Below are positions 47,311 through 59,410 of a stretch of DNA of 64,000 nt, in pieces. Source of the stretch: Pseudevernia furfuracea (taxonomy: Eukaryota; Ascomycota; Lecanoromycetes; Lecanorales; Parmeliaceae); the NCBI GenBank assembly GCA_022315425.1, contig JAIUPT010000036.1, forward strand, positions 1,054,001 to 1,118,000. Reading direction: 5' to 3'. The stretch's first letter is position 1; the number at the start of each line of letters is the position of its first letter. The translations under genes and the position numbers were made by a program. The notes under the pieces are model-generated. The model was not told the DNA's origin. It did not search any database and saw only the letters and a list, made by a program, of their open reading frames with translations.

Positions 47311-48855
47311 GGATGATTGATCACGAGTCGGGCTTTGGAGGTGGTTGAGGAGTGACTTGAAGTAGCTGGTGTGCCGAAGGCGTTTTGTATTATGTGCATG
47401 CTGGATATGTTGCTTGGAGGGTATCTGCTAGCCCGGCATTCGAATTGATACCACCAGACTAGCCGCAAGGCACTTGAGCGTTCAAACATGTACATACCTA
47501 TGGCATTGCTGTTGGGTTTTGCAGGCACCTGGAAAATAATATACCACCTAATCAAGAGCATTCTTTACCATCCAATCGCGAGAAAGCTCATAAGTAGTAC
47601 AGGTACACTAAATGTCCCTTAATTTCATGTGGACAAGGTCAAAAGCACCACTTGTCATCATACCATCGATCAATACAAGGAAGCAGAACCTATCACTGCG
47701 AGGCACCGTCATGAACGTGTCTCCAATTGGGGATACGTAACGCAACCCATTGCGCAAGGATCATCAAGACTGATGTGCAACAAAACCTATTTGTCATCAT
47801 ACATCGCACCACTTGCTGTGTCAGCTGATTGAAAAATATGACACGATCATGCGGATCTTCCGGCACTGTAGCACAAATCCAAGAGCGACTGGCATTTCAT
47901 AAAGCAAGAATCCATGATCGCTGACAAGATATATTGTGTACGAGTATGTAGGTAGGCGAATTAGAAGTCCTGAGAATGGTAGTACCCGTACTCCGTATAA
48001 GTATATCTGTGCCTCTCAATGTACACCACTTCTTGATACATTGACACCCCCCTCGCATCCGGATACAATTTCCGGGTCCCGCTATGCCTTACTCGTTTGC
48101 CCCGGGCAGGACTAGTCTGGTTAATATCCAGCGCATCGGAGAGTGTAATAAGAGCGAGTGTGTACAGGAGTCCCCCTGAAGGGAGGGAGGATCCTGTTCA
48201 TGAGTGACAAAAGCAAGACCATGGACGGCACTTAAAACACTCGAGACTGCGCCCTGCTCGACCAGCCTGGAACATATTACCCGGATATAGGAGGAAGTGT
48301 TAATGTATCCGAAAGTGGTGTACACGGTCCCTTCTTAATTGGACTTGCATTCGGAAGAGTCAATGTGACGTGCACCATGCCAAGATGTTTGGTCTTGGCG
48401 CGAAGCATCATATTTCCCTGTTTATTTCGCAGCAGCTCCTTCTCCCTTCTGCCATGCTCCTGTCCTGCTCACCTTCCTTCACAACGCTTCTTGCCAGGAA
48501 CGATGCAGGAGTTGCAAGGCAACTCTCAGCTCGCAGTCCCCACACGCTGTCATCCCCTCACTCCTCTAGCTAGGTACTGGAGATCCTCAGCAAAACACTC
48601 TCTTTCCGATTACCTGTCTGCGGTGCTGGCCATCTCTCAGCACTGGGCTCGTCTTACCTCTCCTTTAATGATTTGTGACTTGACAGCCTGATACCCACTC
48701 AAAATCATTACGAGCGCTGGCGCTTTCTCCCCTTGATACTATTGAGTAGCCATTGCACTACCTCTGGCACTATACCGGTGCATTGCTTAAAATTTGGACA
48801 ATTTCCTCAGCGGCCAGAGCCCTGGATAGCCATCGCTTTCAACCCATCTGTACGG
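47311..48855. other. Intergenic region, no gene supported
   Basis: About 1.5 kb. Short ORFs at 47049-47561 (-) and 48365-48691 (+) are shadows or unrecognised. It includes the promoter of the thaumatin-like gene. Confidence 0.5.
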
Positions 48856-50078
48856 ATGTCGTGCTCGATTGCGAGGGGAAGACCGGCTGTTCTACAAATA
48901 TTGCGTTTCTTAATTCTCCTGGAAACCACCAACGCTCTTCACCACATGAAGCGTCCGCCCCTTGCCTACGTCACTCGGCGAGCTGAGACCGTACCGTTGG
49001 TAGTAAAAAATCTGTGCTCGGAGACCATATACCCTGGAATAGTCACTCAAGCTGGGACTCCGCCGTCAAGTGGAGGCTTTGAGCTTCAGACCGGGCAACA
49101 GGTGAATCTCACCGTTGGTGCAGACTGGCAAGGTCGGGTTTGGGGCCGGACGAACTGCAGTTTCAATTCTCAAGGGACAGGACCAGCCAACGCCGGTGGA
49201 AACAATGGTGGTGGTAGTGCATGCGGGACTGGGGACTGCGGTGGCATTGTCGATTGCAAGGCAACAGTATGCGCCGATTCTTATAATTAGTAGGTTAGGA
49301 CATGTTAATCTATAACAGGGCCAAACACCTGTGACACTGGCCGAATTCACGCTCGCGACCTCAAGTGGTCAGACATTTTACGACATTTCACTGGTCGACG
49401 GCTACAACCTTCCTTTGGCGATCGTATCCCTGTACCCTGAGTCTGATAACTCTTCTCTTACCCAAATACCTCCTAACTTGACGAATCCAATCTGCATTGG
49501 CACAGCTGCGTTACTGGCAGCTAAGGGTGATACGTCCGATGCAAACTCTGGCACAAATTCATCGTATCCCATCCCTCTCGATGAATCTGTGAGTGTATCT
49601 GATGTCGCATCATGGTGTCCCTGGGCTTTGCAAGTGAATATTCCAACCGTGCCCTCAGACGGTGTCTATTCATACCCCGATACCAACATCCAGAGGCCTG
49701 CTTTCGACCCTTGCTTCTCTGCCTGCGCGAAGTATAGCCAAGCATCAGACTGTTGCACAGGCAGCTACGATAGTCCAAATGCCTGCAAGCCAAGCAGCTA
49801 CAGTACAGCGGCGAAGTCTGTCTGTCCAGACGCTTACAGCTACGGTGTGTATACTCTACAAGCTTTACCTCGTCAAAGCTGGCAGAACTAATCTGAGTAA
49901 AGCTTTTGATGACCAGACGTCTACATTCATCATTCCTTCTGGTGGTGGCTTCGAGGTCGCCTTTTGTCCGACAGGCCGTTCTTCTAATATCTTGAAGGTT
50001 TACAAGCAGCAGCTCGCCCAGCTTTCAGAGACAGGCAGTGTATCGGAATCATTACTTAAGGCCATGCAAGTCGGGTAG
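48856..50078 (+). CDS. Thaumatin-like protein
   Basis: Secreted thaumatin/PR-5 family protein, 370 residues, from three exons: 48856-49266, 49319-49844 and 49903-50078. Introns are 52 and 58 bp. The N-terminus has a plausible signal peptide (VLQILRFLILLETTNA). The mature protein begins with the typical VPLVVKNLCSETIYPGIVTQAG. Further family marks are GFELQTGQQVNLTVGADWQGRVWGRTNC, CGTGDCGG, then TLAEFTL and FYDISLVDGYNLP. A cysteine-rich middle (ACAKYSQASDCCTGSYDSPNAC) and the end TSTFIIPSGGGFEVAFCPTG follow. Fungal members act outside the cell, some on beta-glucan; the exact activity here is unknown. The frame is open upstream to 48733; the ATG at 48856 was preferred because it puts the hydrophobic stretch at the N-terminus. 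Confidence 0.9.
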
Positions 50079-51202
50079 GAGGGTCCCAGAGAGAGGACTG
50101 TTCTACCCTGGAGGTTTTTACGAATTATGATGCCGTGGTGGCGTTTTGCCGGCGCCTTGAATGGATTACCCTACCTTAGTCCAGTCATCTGTCATCCTGC
50201 ACTTTAGAAATCCGAGGGCTGGAACGCCGACGTTATTCATAAGCTCCTGTACTAATGCTAATACCTACTTTTCATCGATCATGGCAGTGCTTGTCAAGCA
50301 GCAATGGCATGCAGATATGCAGGGCAAAAATTCGCTCATTGTCAGTAAGTGCTTAATCGTTGGGAGTAGTCAAAGGATTTCTTTGAGGCTGTGTAGAATG
50401 CAGAAATCCTACCTACGTAAATGTTATGGACCGTTTCATCTCCCACCAGATGCCGAGTCAAGACGCACCACACACTGTTCTGCATACGGCTTTGGGCCGT
50501 CTAGGATCTGGAGCATTCCTATAAGGCGAAGATCTCATACACAATCTTGTTGTTTGTATCAATGTGTGGGTAATTATGATGACCTTCGAGGCCACTGATA
50601 GGTATTCCGCGCTTGTCCGACGTAAGATGTCTTACTTAGTCCCAGCACGACGATGATACTGTGTAAGAGTAGATCTATCATCAAAATATGGGACAACTTC
50701 TTCAATTCATCATCAATAATGTCCATGGCGCTGCAGTAGCAGTAACGTTAGTAAGTAGGAGCGGTGGTTTCAATTGGTCAACGTCTCCGCGCCATCGCGC
50801 CCTTCCCTTCCCGCATCGCCCTGTTTGCTGCGCAATATGCATCCACACCAGAAAACACCAGTGCTTACTCTACACACTGCTGGCGCTGTCAGCCGCTGCT
50901 GAGAAATATCAGCCATGGTTTACTCATACTCTCTTTCTTTTTCGTTATCTCGCTGTCTCATTTCCTTTCCTTTGATCTGTGTACGGCTTCGGTCGTGCTT
51001 TGCCGAGACCTCCCCGCCGTGTTTACTGGTGCGCATATAGAGAGAGACGTTTCGACCACTTCAAGCTCGCTGATGCTTTGCGGTTGGTCGAAACGATCTC
51101 GCTGTCTTTGCGCAACTTCTTTTCCTTGAATCCCTTTTTTCTGACCTACAAACCTCTTCCCTCGTGCAAAGCGCTGCCTCCAAATCCCGTGGAGCTCCCA
51201 CC
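50079..51202. other. Intergenic region, no gene supported
   Basis: About 1.1 kb downstream of the thaumatin-like gene. A 145-codon plus-strand ORF at 50161-50598 is unrecognised. It includes the promoter of the membrane-protein gene at 51203. Confidence 0.5.
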
Positions 51203-52527
51203 ATGGGCCAACCATCACTGCCTAAGTGGAGGCCGCGGCGGACACTGATAGATCTTTACAATGAGAAAGACCAAACGCTATGGTACTGGAGAGTAGCTGC
51301 CACTCTATCCGCGCTCCTGATAATGATTGGGTATGCTCCTCACTGATGCTCCTGCCTTCGACTCCAGATCTGGAACCCAAGCTGACCGTCTCCAGCTTTC
51401 TCATATTTCCCTCCGCCTTCAAGCAAGATTCCTCCCTCACTATCAGCTCGAAATCCGCGACTATCGCTTCCATCATCCTTCTCGTCCTCGGTTATGGCCT
51501 CTCTCTCGTCACCTCCATCATCTGCCGCTCCTGGATATTTCAGCTCGATATCATCTTCGTGCCTTGCCTATCCTCCTGCGTCCTCGGCCTCATCAATGTT
51601 CTCTACAGCCTCTCCATATATGAGAAGTCTCTACAGTGGACATCTACATCAACAGTCGCTCTCGTTCTCTCTATCATTTCGACCATCATATATACGACTA
51701 TTGCCCTCCTCACTTTCCGGAAGATCCATATTGTAAGAGCGAGGGATGCGATGCATCGATACCACTCAGACTCAACGGATGCCATGATGCCGGAATCAGA
51801 GCTACAACGGCAGCAACTTTTACGGCTGCTGCTCCAGCAGGAGGATGCGAAGCAACAGAATTCGGACAATGGGGAATCGACTTTCAAAATCGACTGGCCT
51901 GGCAATGCAGATAGAAGAGGCACAATAGTCACTCTGAGAAATCTACCACGAGCAGTGCGAAACTCATATGGCAATAGGAACACCGACCTACACAGTAGCC
52001 ACGACGCGAATCCTCCACCTTTACCGCCAATGAATCCAGTGGTGGAAGAAGTGTCGTTGGACCCAAGATTCGGGTCATCAGATGGAATCTTACCCTTGGA
52101 CGCACGTACCTACATACCTTCGCACAATAGCTATATCGATGGCGATATTCCAGGCATCGTGAACACTCGCTACACCTCACCCATTCGACCCCCACAATCG
52201 AACCTACCGCAACTCCAAGCGAATGGCTACCCCATAGAGAAGCCTGAAATCCAAGACATGAACGTCCAGCATCCAAGCCAAAGGCCTGAATACCACATGG
52301 TAGATGAATATGCACGAGGAAGGGATCAATACCGCATGGTTGACGAGCAGGGGCAACGGAGTAACAATGCGCCTAGGAGTCAGAGCCGGGAGAGTAGGAG
52401 GATGGAAATTGAGCTTGCGGATAGGGGAAAAGGGAGAGATGAGGGCAGGAGAGGACCGGAGTTGGAGGGGGTAGAGGTCATTGGAAGTATCAGAAGGGTC
52501 GAGACGGATGGGTGGGGAAGGAGGTGA
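51203..52527 (+). CDS. Four-helix membrane protein of unknown function
   Basis: Predicted 419-residue integral membrane protein from two exons (51203-51330 and 51396-52527), 65-bp intron. After a short basic N-terminus (MGQPSLPKWRPRRTLIDLYN) there are four hydrophobic segments. They lie near residues 30-50, 63-88 (TIASIILLVLGYGLSLVTSI), 91-115 (FQLDIIFVPCLSSCVLGLI) and 125-146 (VALVLSIISTIIYTTIALL). The remaining 270 residues are hydrophilic and cytosolic-looking, with poly-Gln/Leu (ELQRQQLLRLLLQQ), Pro-rich (PPPLPPMNP), and repeated HMVDEYARGRDQYRMVDEQ. They end in an Arg/Glu-rich region. The layout is familiar from conserved but uncharacterised filamentous-fungal proteins. No enzyme motif seen. 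Confidence 0.8.
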
Positions 52528-53861
52528 TGGAGCGAGGAGTCTGGGCTTTGTTTGGGGAGGTAAAAATTCAGGCGTACCGGGGATAAAGCAAGGCGCCTCA
52601 GGATGTTTGGAAGCGACCAGTGGGACCACGATCAGGGGGGAACCAAGAACGATGCGAGAAAATTACGGACATTAAGTGATAATGAATGTTTCTTTCGGAC
52701 AGGAGGTTCTAAAAGTTGTTTCCTTCCGAAACCATAAATGCTCCCCTTCCATCCAATCTCCTCGCACAGAGAGAGCCCCATATACCGCAACGCAGTCAGA
52801 TGGCTCCCTCGCGCGGGTGACAGAAATCCTCGCTCACCCTAGATTCGAGAATAATAACTCCACATTAGTAATAAACAACCCTTCTGACCCGGAAAGTTGG
52901 GGTCTCCCTTTGCGCTTGTCGTTGTGTACTACATAGTCAACCGCAGAGGATTTTGGGTCCTTGGAGTACATTATTATATCTGGAGTCAGTATTAACTTCT
53001 GTCACCCCACGTCAGATGCTCTGTTCCGTCTCTGAACCACTCGACTTCTGTGCTGGCAGCTGGGCTGCAGTGCATGAGAGTGGCTGTACAATCATTCATC
53101 CTCGTTGTCGGCCTTAGCCTCTCAGCCGAAATAAGTACCTCTTCAGCGTACCTTACCTTATTTTCCCAACCCGCTCTCAGCCTCATCAAGCCGATTGCCT
53201 CCACACCGTAATTCCACGATTTCTTCTCTACTAATAACTTCCAGCAGCAAGGGTCGGTCGATTGTAGCGTGCTGCCCTATCGCCCTCGATCACCGGACGA
53301 GCGCCGCCTCAAGTCACTGTCGTTTAAATCAAAGAAACGGCGGAATGGGAGGAGCAGAGCTTTGTAAGCGCGAAAAAGACATTGATCCGCAGCGGACGCA
53401 CTCTGTTTGTTCGCGAGGACTTCAAGTCACTGGGTGACCCTGATTTCTTCAATTGGCGATCATCATGGTCTACCATCTTACACGACACCTTCCACGCAGG
53501 CGTCGATGAGCTGTGAACAGGTGAAAACGCCTACCAATTCGGCCTTCACCTTTGCTGTGTATCCATGATCCCAGAGCCGGACATGCGATACAAGAGTAGA
53601 TGTGTGGTATTCAAGCAAACGGCCAATCTTTTCTCCAAAAATCCTTGTAGGTCCTCTCTTATGGATACAAGAGAGCAGTCCGGGCTACAAATTCCCCTCC
53701 TATGCTTCTAATCGTCTCCTTGAGCTCGGTCGCTGTCTTGAAAATGACTTTTCGTCGATTCCGCAGGACGAAGCTTCCAGCAAAGGGTGCGCAGCACGTG
53801 GTGAAATTGAACGTTCAACCATACTCTCTGTCCAACTCCTCCACCCCTGGGTTCCGTCTGC
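52528..53861. other. Intergenic region, no gene supported
   Basis: About 1.3 kb. Several plus-strand ORFs (52676-52936, 53195-53437, 53602-53910) hold no recognised domain. The first is next to the membrane-protein stop. Confidence 0.4.
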
Positions 53862-55060
53862 TTGGACAAGCTCGCAGAGGTCATCCTTGTATTCCTTTGG
53901 ATCATACTAGTGTCGGACATGGGCGAGGACATTGCGCCCTCAGTCACCGGGTTGAGTAATCTATACAGATGGTTTGATTTAGACGGTAGTGCGGAACCAT
54001 ACGCCGCTTCGTTCGTGGATGGAAAATTTAAGCACCATAATTGTAAAACAGCTCGGCAGACGGCGTTGGTGTTTCATGTACTACTCGGTCTCACTATTGG
54101 TTCAGGAGAGCAATTTTTGACTGCATTGTCATTTAATTATCTAGCCATGGCTGGATCGTGAGTATGCGTCTATCGGCAGGCGCTCGCAGATCCAAACCTG
54201 CCGCCTAGTTCGATATCTAAATTCCGAGTAATGCCAGAATATGTCTCCCAGGGTGGAGCTGTCTCCAAGAGGATCAGAAATATCTTTCAGCGCGGAAAAA
54301 ACCCCCGAGCTTCTCATTTGACGCTTGATCTACATGCCGATCAGTCGACGCTATAGTCCAGGAGACCGGTCGAGATTCGGAACTTGCTATGGCGTATCAG
54401 GTGGATTATGTCGATGGCCAAGGTCAGAGGAAGTACTTGTTCCTGAGCCTTGATCGACTATTATACATGCTCGAAAATGGCGCGAGGACGTTCAAGTGTG
54501 AAGGTGGTTGCTCGGATCTGCCCACCAAGTCTCAGCAAAACGTCGATGGACCAAATATGAACAAGGCGATATCTTCGTCGCGAAACACTCGCAAATATCC
54601 CGTTGTTCTCTTCGGCCAAGCCGCTGCTGGTAATGCCCAATGCCTCATTGCAGACTTGAAACGCTTGTCGAATATGTGGGTTCTCACTTCGATGAGATCG
54701 CGGGATAGAGCTCCATTTTGGGAAAATGCGGGACTTAGAAATTGGCCGGTGAAAATGCTGATAGACCGCGGCCTTGTGATATACCTATCTCTCATAGACC
54801 ATACTCAAATTTCTCTGTGTCTCTTCCCCTTTACTCCTTGTCTGAGCTGTATGATCGAGCGCGGATGTTTTACGAGAGTCCATGAATTGCTCCAGCAAAA
54901 TGCCATCTACAGGCCTTCTTGCGCTAATTGCACATTGGGGTACTGGAGAAGAACTTTTATGGGAGATATTAAATCCCGAGAAGTCAGTGGCGGCCTACTG
55001 CTCCTGTCCCTGATGTATGATTGTGTTAACACCACAGCCGTAGCGCTCCAGCGAGTCTAA
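53862..55060 (+). pseudogene. Possible remnant of an unrecognised gene
   Basis: Two plus-strand frames look protein-like. The first (53862-54161) has a hydrophobic start (VILVFLWIILVSDMGEDI) and then FVDGKFKHHNCKTARQTALVFH. The second is a 223-codon frame (54389-55060) starting MAYQVDYVDGQGQRKYLFLS, with cysteine pairs (CLSCMIERGC, CANC). The DNA between them is open in yet another frame (residues such as YVSQGGAVSKRIRNIFQ). No splice pattern joining them was found and no family was recognised. This could be a decayed gene or chance ORFs. Reported with low confidence so that it is not lost. Confidence 0.25.
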
Positions 55061-57268
55061 ACCGGAACACTGTCACAGCGAATTACCCGAATGAGGACCA
55101 GTATCCACAGTGGTTCTCCACACAGAAGACACTGCATGTAAATGCTGACTAGAGTATTCCAGGCTTGGAAATCCCTGTCTTCTTAACCCTATAGATGGGA
55201 CCTCTCCAAGCACGCAGCATAACGTTCAGTAAGTTGCACCCATATGTACATACCCAATAGTTGCTGAACAGGAATTCAAATCTAGTGCCGAAGATAATGA
55301 CCAGTCAGAGATACCTCCGCCTAAATAGAGGGCTCGTCAAGAGAAATCTCGATTGTCATTTGCAAAAATTTTCCGGTTGTCGGGCGGCTCAAGCGTAACA
55401 AAATTCTGAGTGAAAGAGCCAAAGGCGCCCAGGGAATGAATTCTCTGGACTATCTTTTGGGAAAGGTATGCGTTACGCCATCAACTGAATAGTAGTACTT
55501 GTGGTTGTGATTCCATACGGCCATTTTTGGTCTTGTCAAAGCTTGTGGTGAATCTCTTCTGAGGGCTTGCTAGGCTACAACAGATAGCTGGATGAGATTC
55601 TCATGGTTTTCGAAGTCTTCACCTTATCGCTGCCAATTTCCTTTTTCCTCGAGCATCCATCGGCATTGTGCCAGCGTACCCCATGCGGAAACATGTGTCG
55701 AAAAGCCTGTGGACGTGCAGGATTCCATCCTCGTCTATGCACAGCATACCACCAACACCTTCGCTTCTGATAGAACTTCTCTGCGGGAACCCCCCCCGAC
55801 CACTTGATCTCCTCCGCGCAATCCTTCCACTAACCCGACTAGCTCTTTTAGGCCCCAACCCGGCCACATTCGTGCCCGTTCTATCAACAGCCTGCATCAT
55901 TAGCTTTTGGTGATTGATCCGATATCAGCATGCTGGTACCACCTATCAGCCCAAGTCTCTTTTTGACAACCCGTATCGAGGACCCACACTTCCGATCCCC
56001 TTACCGCGTGGTGGACCCCACCGGAACACACCCCTAACTCGTTCCGCCAGCGGCCGGCTTCGTCGCCCTCGGAAGAAGTTTCACAGCATGCCCTTCCTTT
56101 CCCGCCCCACTCAGGGGAAAACGAGAACATCAACCCCCCCCCTGGAAATTTTTGCCAGCGCCTCGTTTTCCCCGTCGGGGTTTGCGGTGTGATCCGTTCC
56201 CCCCTCCCCCCCCCTTTACGTGGACCCTTGGGAAAGCAAAGGTGGAGTGAGTTTACACCATGGCGTCGGGGTTCTCGTAAAACTCCCCATTCGCTCTCTC
56301 ATCTTTCGTTCCCCCCTTTGCCCGCGGAGAAACCTAGCCGTGTGTGTTTTCCTGCGCTGGTGTGTTTTTTCCCGTCAGATTGCTCCCCCCGTGAAAAAAG
56401 ATGGGGAGGTTTTTCCTGCAATCCTCGTTCGTTCTCTCGAGAGAGAAATATCGGGTTCGGGTTTTTTTTTCACGATTTGCTCTGTTTTTTTTTCGAAAGG
56501 ACCGGTCTTTGTCGGCACGATTTTTGCGGGAGAGGCGGGCAGGTCGGGAATTCGTGGATTTCAATTTCCCTCCCTTTTGTGGAAGTTTGTTCGAAATTGG
56601 AGGCTTTGGGGGGTTTTTTCGGGGGCTGCTGTCTTTTGGGGTGTGCGTCTTGCGAAGGACCGTGGGTGTGGATCCTGATGCGTTGGAGATGGACCCGAGG
56701 GGGGATTGAGGCCATTATGTTGTGAGGAAGATGCGGTTTGGCCTGCGTCGCGGTATATATGTTGTATATAGCCAGACTTTCGACTTTGTTCTTGTGCTCG
56801 GGGGGGGGAGGTACTGGTATAGGTGCGGTGGCGTCGAGGCGATATTTGATATGTTAGAGACACCAGTGGGAATTGCGGTGTCGATCGTCGGGCTACTCGT
56901 GGGTCTTCGGGGGGTGGGGTAGGGTAGAGTTGGGAGTGCGAAATCCAGGTTGATGGGTCTCGATTGTGTCAAGATCCTAGGATGGCCGAGTTGTGAGGAT
57001 GGTGGATGTGTTTTGGGTTTGTCGGTCGTATGGTTGAAAGGTGATCGAGGACTGAGTTGGGTAGTGGCGTGGATGTGTCGACGAGACAGGAGGGACGTAT
57101 TGATACCGGACAACCTGAGTGGGGAGGGGCCTTAGCAGTAATCCAACTTGATATCTTTTAACGGCTTAATAGCTCGGATTCAGTGATGTAGTCAAGCTTT
57201 AATTTTGCACATTCACGGCCAAAGGACGTGGTTTATCAAGTATAGTGCGAATTGATATCAGCTATCGT
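55061..57268. other. Intergenic region with skewed base composition
   Basis: About 2.2 kb. From about 56.15 to 57.1 kb the plus strand is markedly rich in G and T, with G and C runs. The overlapping ORFs on both strands there are low-complexity and are not accepted as genes. Confidence 0.45.
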
Positions 57269-58740
57269 CTAGTTCATGGTTTTTTTCTTTGCTATCCAAT
57301 GCGAGGTTCTGTAAACATTCTGCAGCATGCTCTCTGGATTCTGGATATACCCAACCCCACCGTGTCTAATTTCACGCTTCTCAATATCAAACCCCATTTT
57401 CTCAACGAGTATCAGCACTTCTTCGTCCGTCAACTCGAAAGCTCCCGGCTCTTCGATCCCCGTCTTTTCGCGTGGTCCCCCGGCTCTCTTCGAGTGATTC
57501 TCCTCCGATGGTGCCCTATCCGCAAAATGCCATAGCAAAGGCCCCAGATTTATCCATAACCCACCATCTTGCAAGCAATTGCGTACAGTTTCAATATATC
57601 TGATAAGATTCGGAGCCGTATCGATGAAATATACCGTAACCACGGCATTAAACATATCCCTATGTTCCTCATCTCCATACAAAACCACGAAATCAGCAGC
57701 CGTCATGCTCATCCGATCAACAGCGTTCGCCGTCGTATGCCCGAACACATCCTCAAGCGCACTCCCAGGATGTACATCTGGCACCTTTACCTTCTTCAAC
57801 TGATGTTCCCTACTAACCACGTTGGAAAAGTCGAGCGCAAAGGGGTACAAATCAAATCGCCGCCCCTTGACTGCATGATTGAGCACCCAATTCGACGCGA
57901 TCAGCTGATGGTAAGAAATCTCATTCCCCTCGACCGTGTATCCCATTCGACAGAGTTCGAAAATTAGACGGCCTAAGCCGGCGCCGGGGACTAGGATCTT
58001 CACATCGTGCTTGGAAGGGGAATGCCAGAACGCGTTGACGACGTCTTGGATCACGGGGCCGTAGCAGGCTTTGCGTTCGGCGGCGCCTTCGTGCGACCAG
58101 TCGCGGTACAGTTGTCGGATCGTGGAGCGCGCTTTGTCAATGTCGGATGCCTTGGCGGCGTTTCGCCAGTCGGTCAACTTTCGAGTCTCGTCGTCGGTGC
58201 TAGAGGATTCGGGCGTCTCGAGGGCGGTGGAAGACTCGAGGTCATTGATGCGGAAAGATGAGAGGGCTGTGTTTAGCATTTCGGAAGCGATTTCGGCGTT
58301 GGCGTCGATGGCGTCGTCGACGCGGTCGAAGATTGAGAGGAGGTTGAAGGGTGGGGCGGCAAGCATTTGCCATTGGGATGTGGGTAGGGCGTAGAAATTT
58401 TGGCGTCGGCGGTGCGTCACGTTGTAGTGGGCTGTTTTGCGGTATTGGCTGTGTGACATGGATGAGCTGGGCAAAAGAAGGTAGGGCGATGTTTCTAGAT
58501 AGCGAAAGTGGCATGATAGACGGCTAATACCAGAAAAGTATTCGAGTATGAAAGTATTATTACTACGATTATTACAGTATATATATGGGAAAGCCGTTAA
58601 AGAGTGAGATATAAAAGTAGTAGATATCCAAATCGTCAGCGGCGGCAATGGACTTACCGAAAGGAGTCAAGAGCAGCGAAAAGAACTCGTCGCTCTTCTG
58701 GGTCCGAAAATGGACTGTGTATTTCAGGTTCTTGAGCCAT
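57269..58740 (-). CDS. Carnosine N-methyltransferase homologue (N2227 family)
   Basis: SAM-dependent methyltransferase of the N2227/CARNMT1 family, 420 residues, from exons 58740-58658 and 58448-57269. The intron is 209 bp, long for this window; an alternative nearer acceptor (58549) would add 33 residues in frame. The splice used gives LDSFRQYRKTAHYNVTHRRRQNFYALP, matching the family start. The SAM site reads ILVPGAGLGRLIFELCRMGY with the acidic NEIS after it. Downstream are the conserved VVTVYFIDTAPNLIRYIETV and GGLWINLGPLLWHF segments. Human CARNMT1 methylates carnosine to anserine, and the yeast relative acts on other histidine substrates; the fungal substrate is uncertain. Likely cytosolic or nuclear. 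Confidence 0.9.
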
Positions 58741-59410
58741 GCTTAAATCAAACTTCTCACAGCTACTTACGATAGACGAACGAAGACAGATCTATCATCT
58801 ACAACATGGAGAGTCGCCCCCTCCAAAGTGCCAAGCCAACAGAAATGTACTTACCCAACACGGTAAGGCGGCCACATTAGCGCTTATGTAAGGTAATCAT
58901 TCGCCCTCGAGTGGTATGTATGTCGCTCGGACCCACGCTGTTTGTTGTCCCGCACGCCTCGCCCATCGGTCGAGACTTGGTTCAGAGATCGCCGTTTCAG
59001 TCTCCAAGACTCCTAAGCTCCTAAGGCCAGCGGCATTATCGAGCTACTGTACTAAGCCTCCCCTAGAAGACCATTCAAGAACGGCGGCGTCACGAAGTAA
59101 AGCACTGCCCCCTACCAGCTAACACACGGCTCGAGTAGAGTGTTCTTGATATACTAGTCTTTCATCACCTTCATGATTCTTTCGAGGGTGCTAGATCCCT
59201 CTATCAAATGAGGAGATGGAAAAATACAGTCTCGAAAAAAACCTCTGAGGTTGAGTACTTTGCGCAAATCCGACAAACCAAGCGCTCAAGGATCGGGTTC
59301 GAAAAGATAGAGGAAGCATCCTGCCTGAAGTTGACCTCCCATACCTTTATTGTTGTTGCCTAGGACAGGTCTCTGATCAGTTTTGTCGCAGCTCAATATC
59401 AAATACAGGG
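58741..59410. promoter_or_regulatory. Spacer: CARNMT promoter and LysM 3' end
   Basis: This is 670 bp between the methyltransferase start and the LysM-gene stop; both are on the minus strand. No gene was recognised; a short ORF at 58916-59122 is unsupported. Confidence 0.45.

Noticed and set aside
56220..56863. Overlapping ORFs of 80-178 codons on both strands
   Set aside because: All arise from G/T-rich low-complexity DNA; several frames are open at once and none looks protein-like.
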